Positions 63,751 to 64,000 of a DNA stretch of 64,000 bases are shown piece by piece. The position numbers and the translations under genes are program-made. The DNA is from Halorhabdus rudnickae (GTDB taxonomy: Archaea > Halobacteriota > Halobacteria > Halobacteriales > Haloarculaceae), in NCBI RefSeq assembly GCF_900880625.1, contig NZ_CAAHFB010000001.1, positions 1,798,001 to 1,862,000 of the forward strand, written 5' to 3'. Numbering within the stretch: the stretch's first letter is position 1; each line of letters starts with the position of its first letter. The notes below the pieces were generated by a model. It was given only the letters and a program-made list of their open reading frames with translations, had not been told where the DNA came from and searched no databases.

Positions 63751-64000
63751 ATGGCCGACGGGATGGACACACTCATCATCGGCGGAACCGGGATCATCTC
63801 GACCGGCATCACCCGCCAACTCGTCGAGGCGGGCCACGACGTGACGATCTTCAACCGCGGTGAAACGGAGATCGAGATTCCCGACGAAGTCACGCGGATT
63901 CACGGCGATCGGTTCGACTACGACGCCTTCGAGGCGGCACTCGATGACGTCGATGTCGGCGCTGTTATCGACATGATGTGTTTCACGCCCGAGGACGCGG
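63751..64000 (+). CDS. NAD-dependent epimerase/dehydratase, cut by window end
   Basis: The first 83 codons of an extended SDR enzyme: MADGMDTLIIGGTGIISTGI with the Rossmann GGTGxxxxG motif, then ITRQLVEAGHDVTIFNRGET and the segment GAVIDMMCFTPEDA before the sequence ends. FNRG after strand 2 suggests NADP preference and relatives that act on NDP-sugars or reduce isoflavone-like compounds. The start may be the ATG at 63751 or at 63763. It lies 60 bp after rnpB. Confidence 0.8.
   Translation, partial: MADGMDTLIIGGTGIISTGITRQLVEAGHDVTIFNRGETEIEIPDEVTRIHGDRFDYDAFEAALDDVDVGAVIDMMCFTPEDA

Noticed and set aside
1-64000. CRISPR array, intact insertion sequence with inverted ends, or full tRNA gene
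   Set aside because: No regularly spaced identical repeats, no intact transposase and no complete cloverleaf were found by eye on either strand.

Overview
The window comes from a halophilic archaeon (class Halobacteria). The proteins are very acidic, the coding DNA is mostly GC-rich, and many starts lie about 25-32 bp downstream of a TATA-like element, as expected for leaderless haloarchaeal mRNAs. It also carries a bacterioruberin operon, halocyanin-type copper protein, transcription factor TFS, aIF2-beta, an archaeal RNase P RNA and an RdfA/SMC-like pair. A GH97 enzyme, a GH42 relic and Leloir genes point to a sugar-using genus such as Halorhabdus; that genus is an inference.

Layout. (1) 1-22 kb is a surface glycan and protein N-glycosylation island: a truncated M6 protease, four GT4/membrane genes in one minus-strand run, AlkP-superfamily enzymes, an AT-rich polytopic protein, a flippase, then a minus-strand operon of a 40-residue Cys protein, GT2, STT3/AglB-like protein with a C-terminal LamG domain, gmd, fcl and a GDP-mannose hydrolase-type Nudix gene, followed by a DUF1616 protein. 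(2) 22-29.6 kb holds a decayed DUF3604 gene, a ferritin-like protein, a three-gene set (RecA-like ATPase without the P-loop lysine, coiled-coil/zinc protein, DPF-repeat protein), TFS, an RHH-PIN pair, an XRE/membrane-protein pair and a creatininase. (3) 29.7-37.7 kb holds a large DUF5059-repeat halocyanin behind paired iron boxes, a ZIP transporter and the carotenoid operon crtD-lyeJ-cruF. (4) 37.7-53 kb is an accessory region with three degenerate IS6-family transposase relics, a tRNA-like fragment, the RdfA/SMC-like pair and a galactose locus (GH97, galT, galE, galK, a signal-less sugar-binding protein, a broken GH42 beta-galactosidase), plus a dead Ser/Thr kinase. (5) 53-64 kb returns to core-like genes: UspA, fructosamine kinase and HAD, aIF2-beta, a GT4, an iron/cobalamin-type ABC importer with two tandem binding proteins behind the same paired iron boxes as the halocyanin, a two-domain glutaredoxin-like oxidoreductase, rnpB and a truncated epimerase.

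The strongest non-obvious signals are the shared two-box regulatory module (same box order, 36-bp box spacing and distance to the start) in front of both the DUF5059-halocyanin gene and the dual-receptor ABC operon; the STT3-LamG fusion with an altered catalytic signature; the conserved three-gene set at 23.9-26.7 kb; and a galactose locus that is bracketed by transposase relics and partly decayed. No CRISPR array and no intact transposon were seen.
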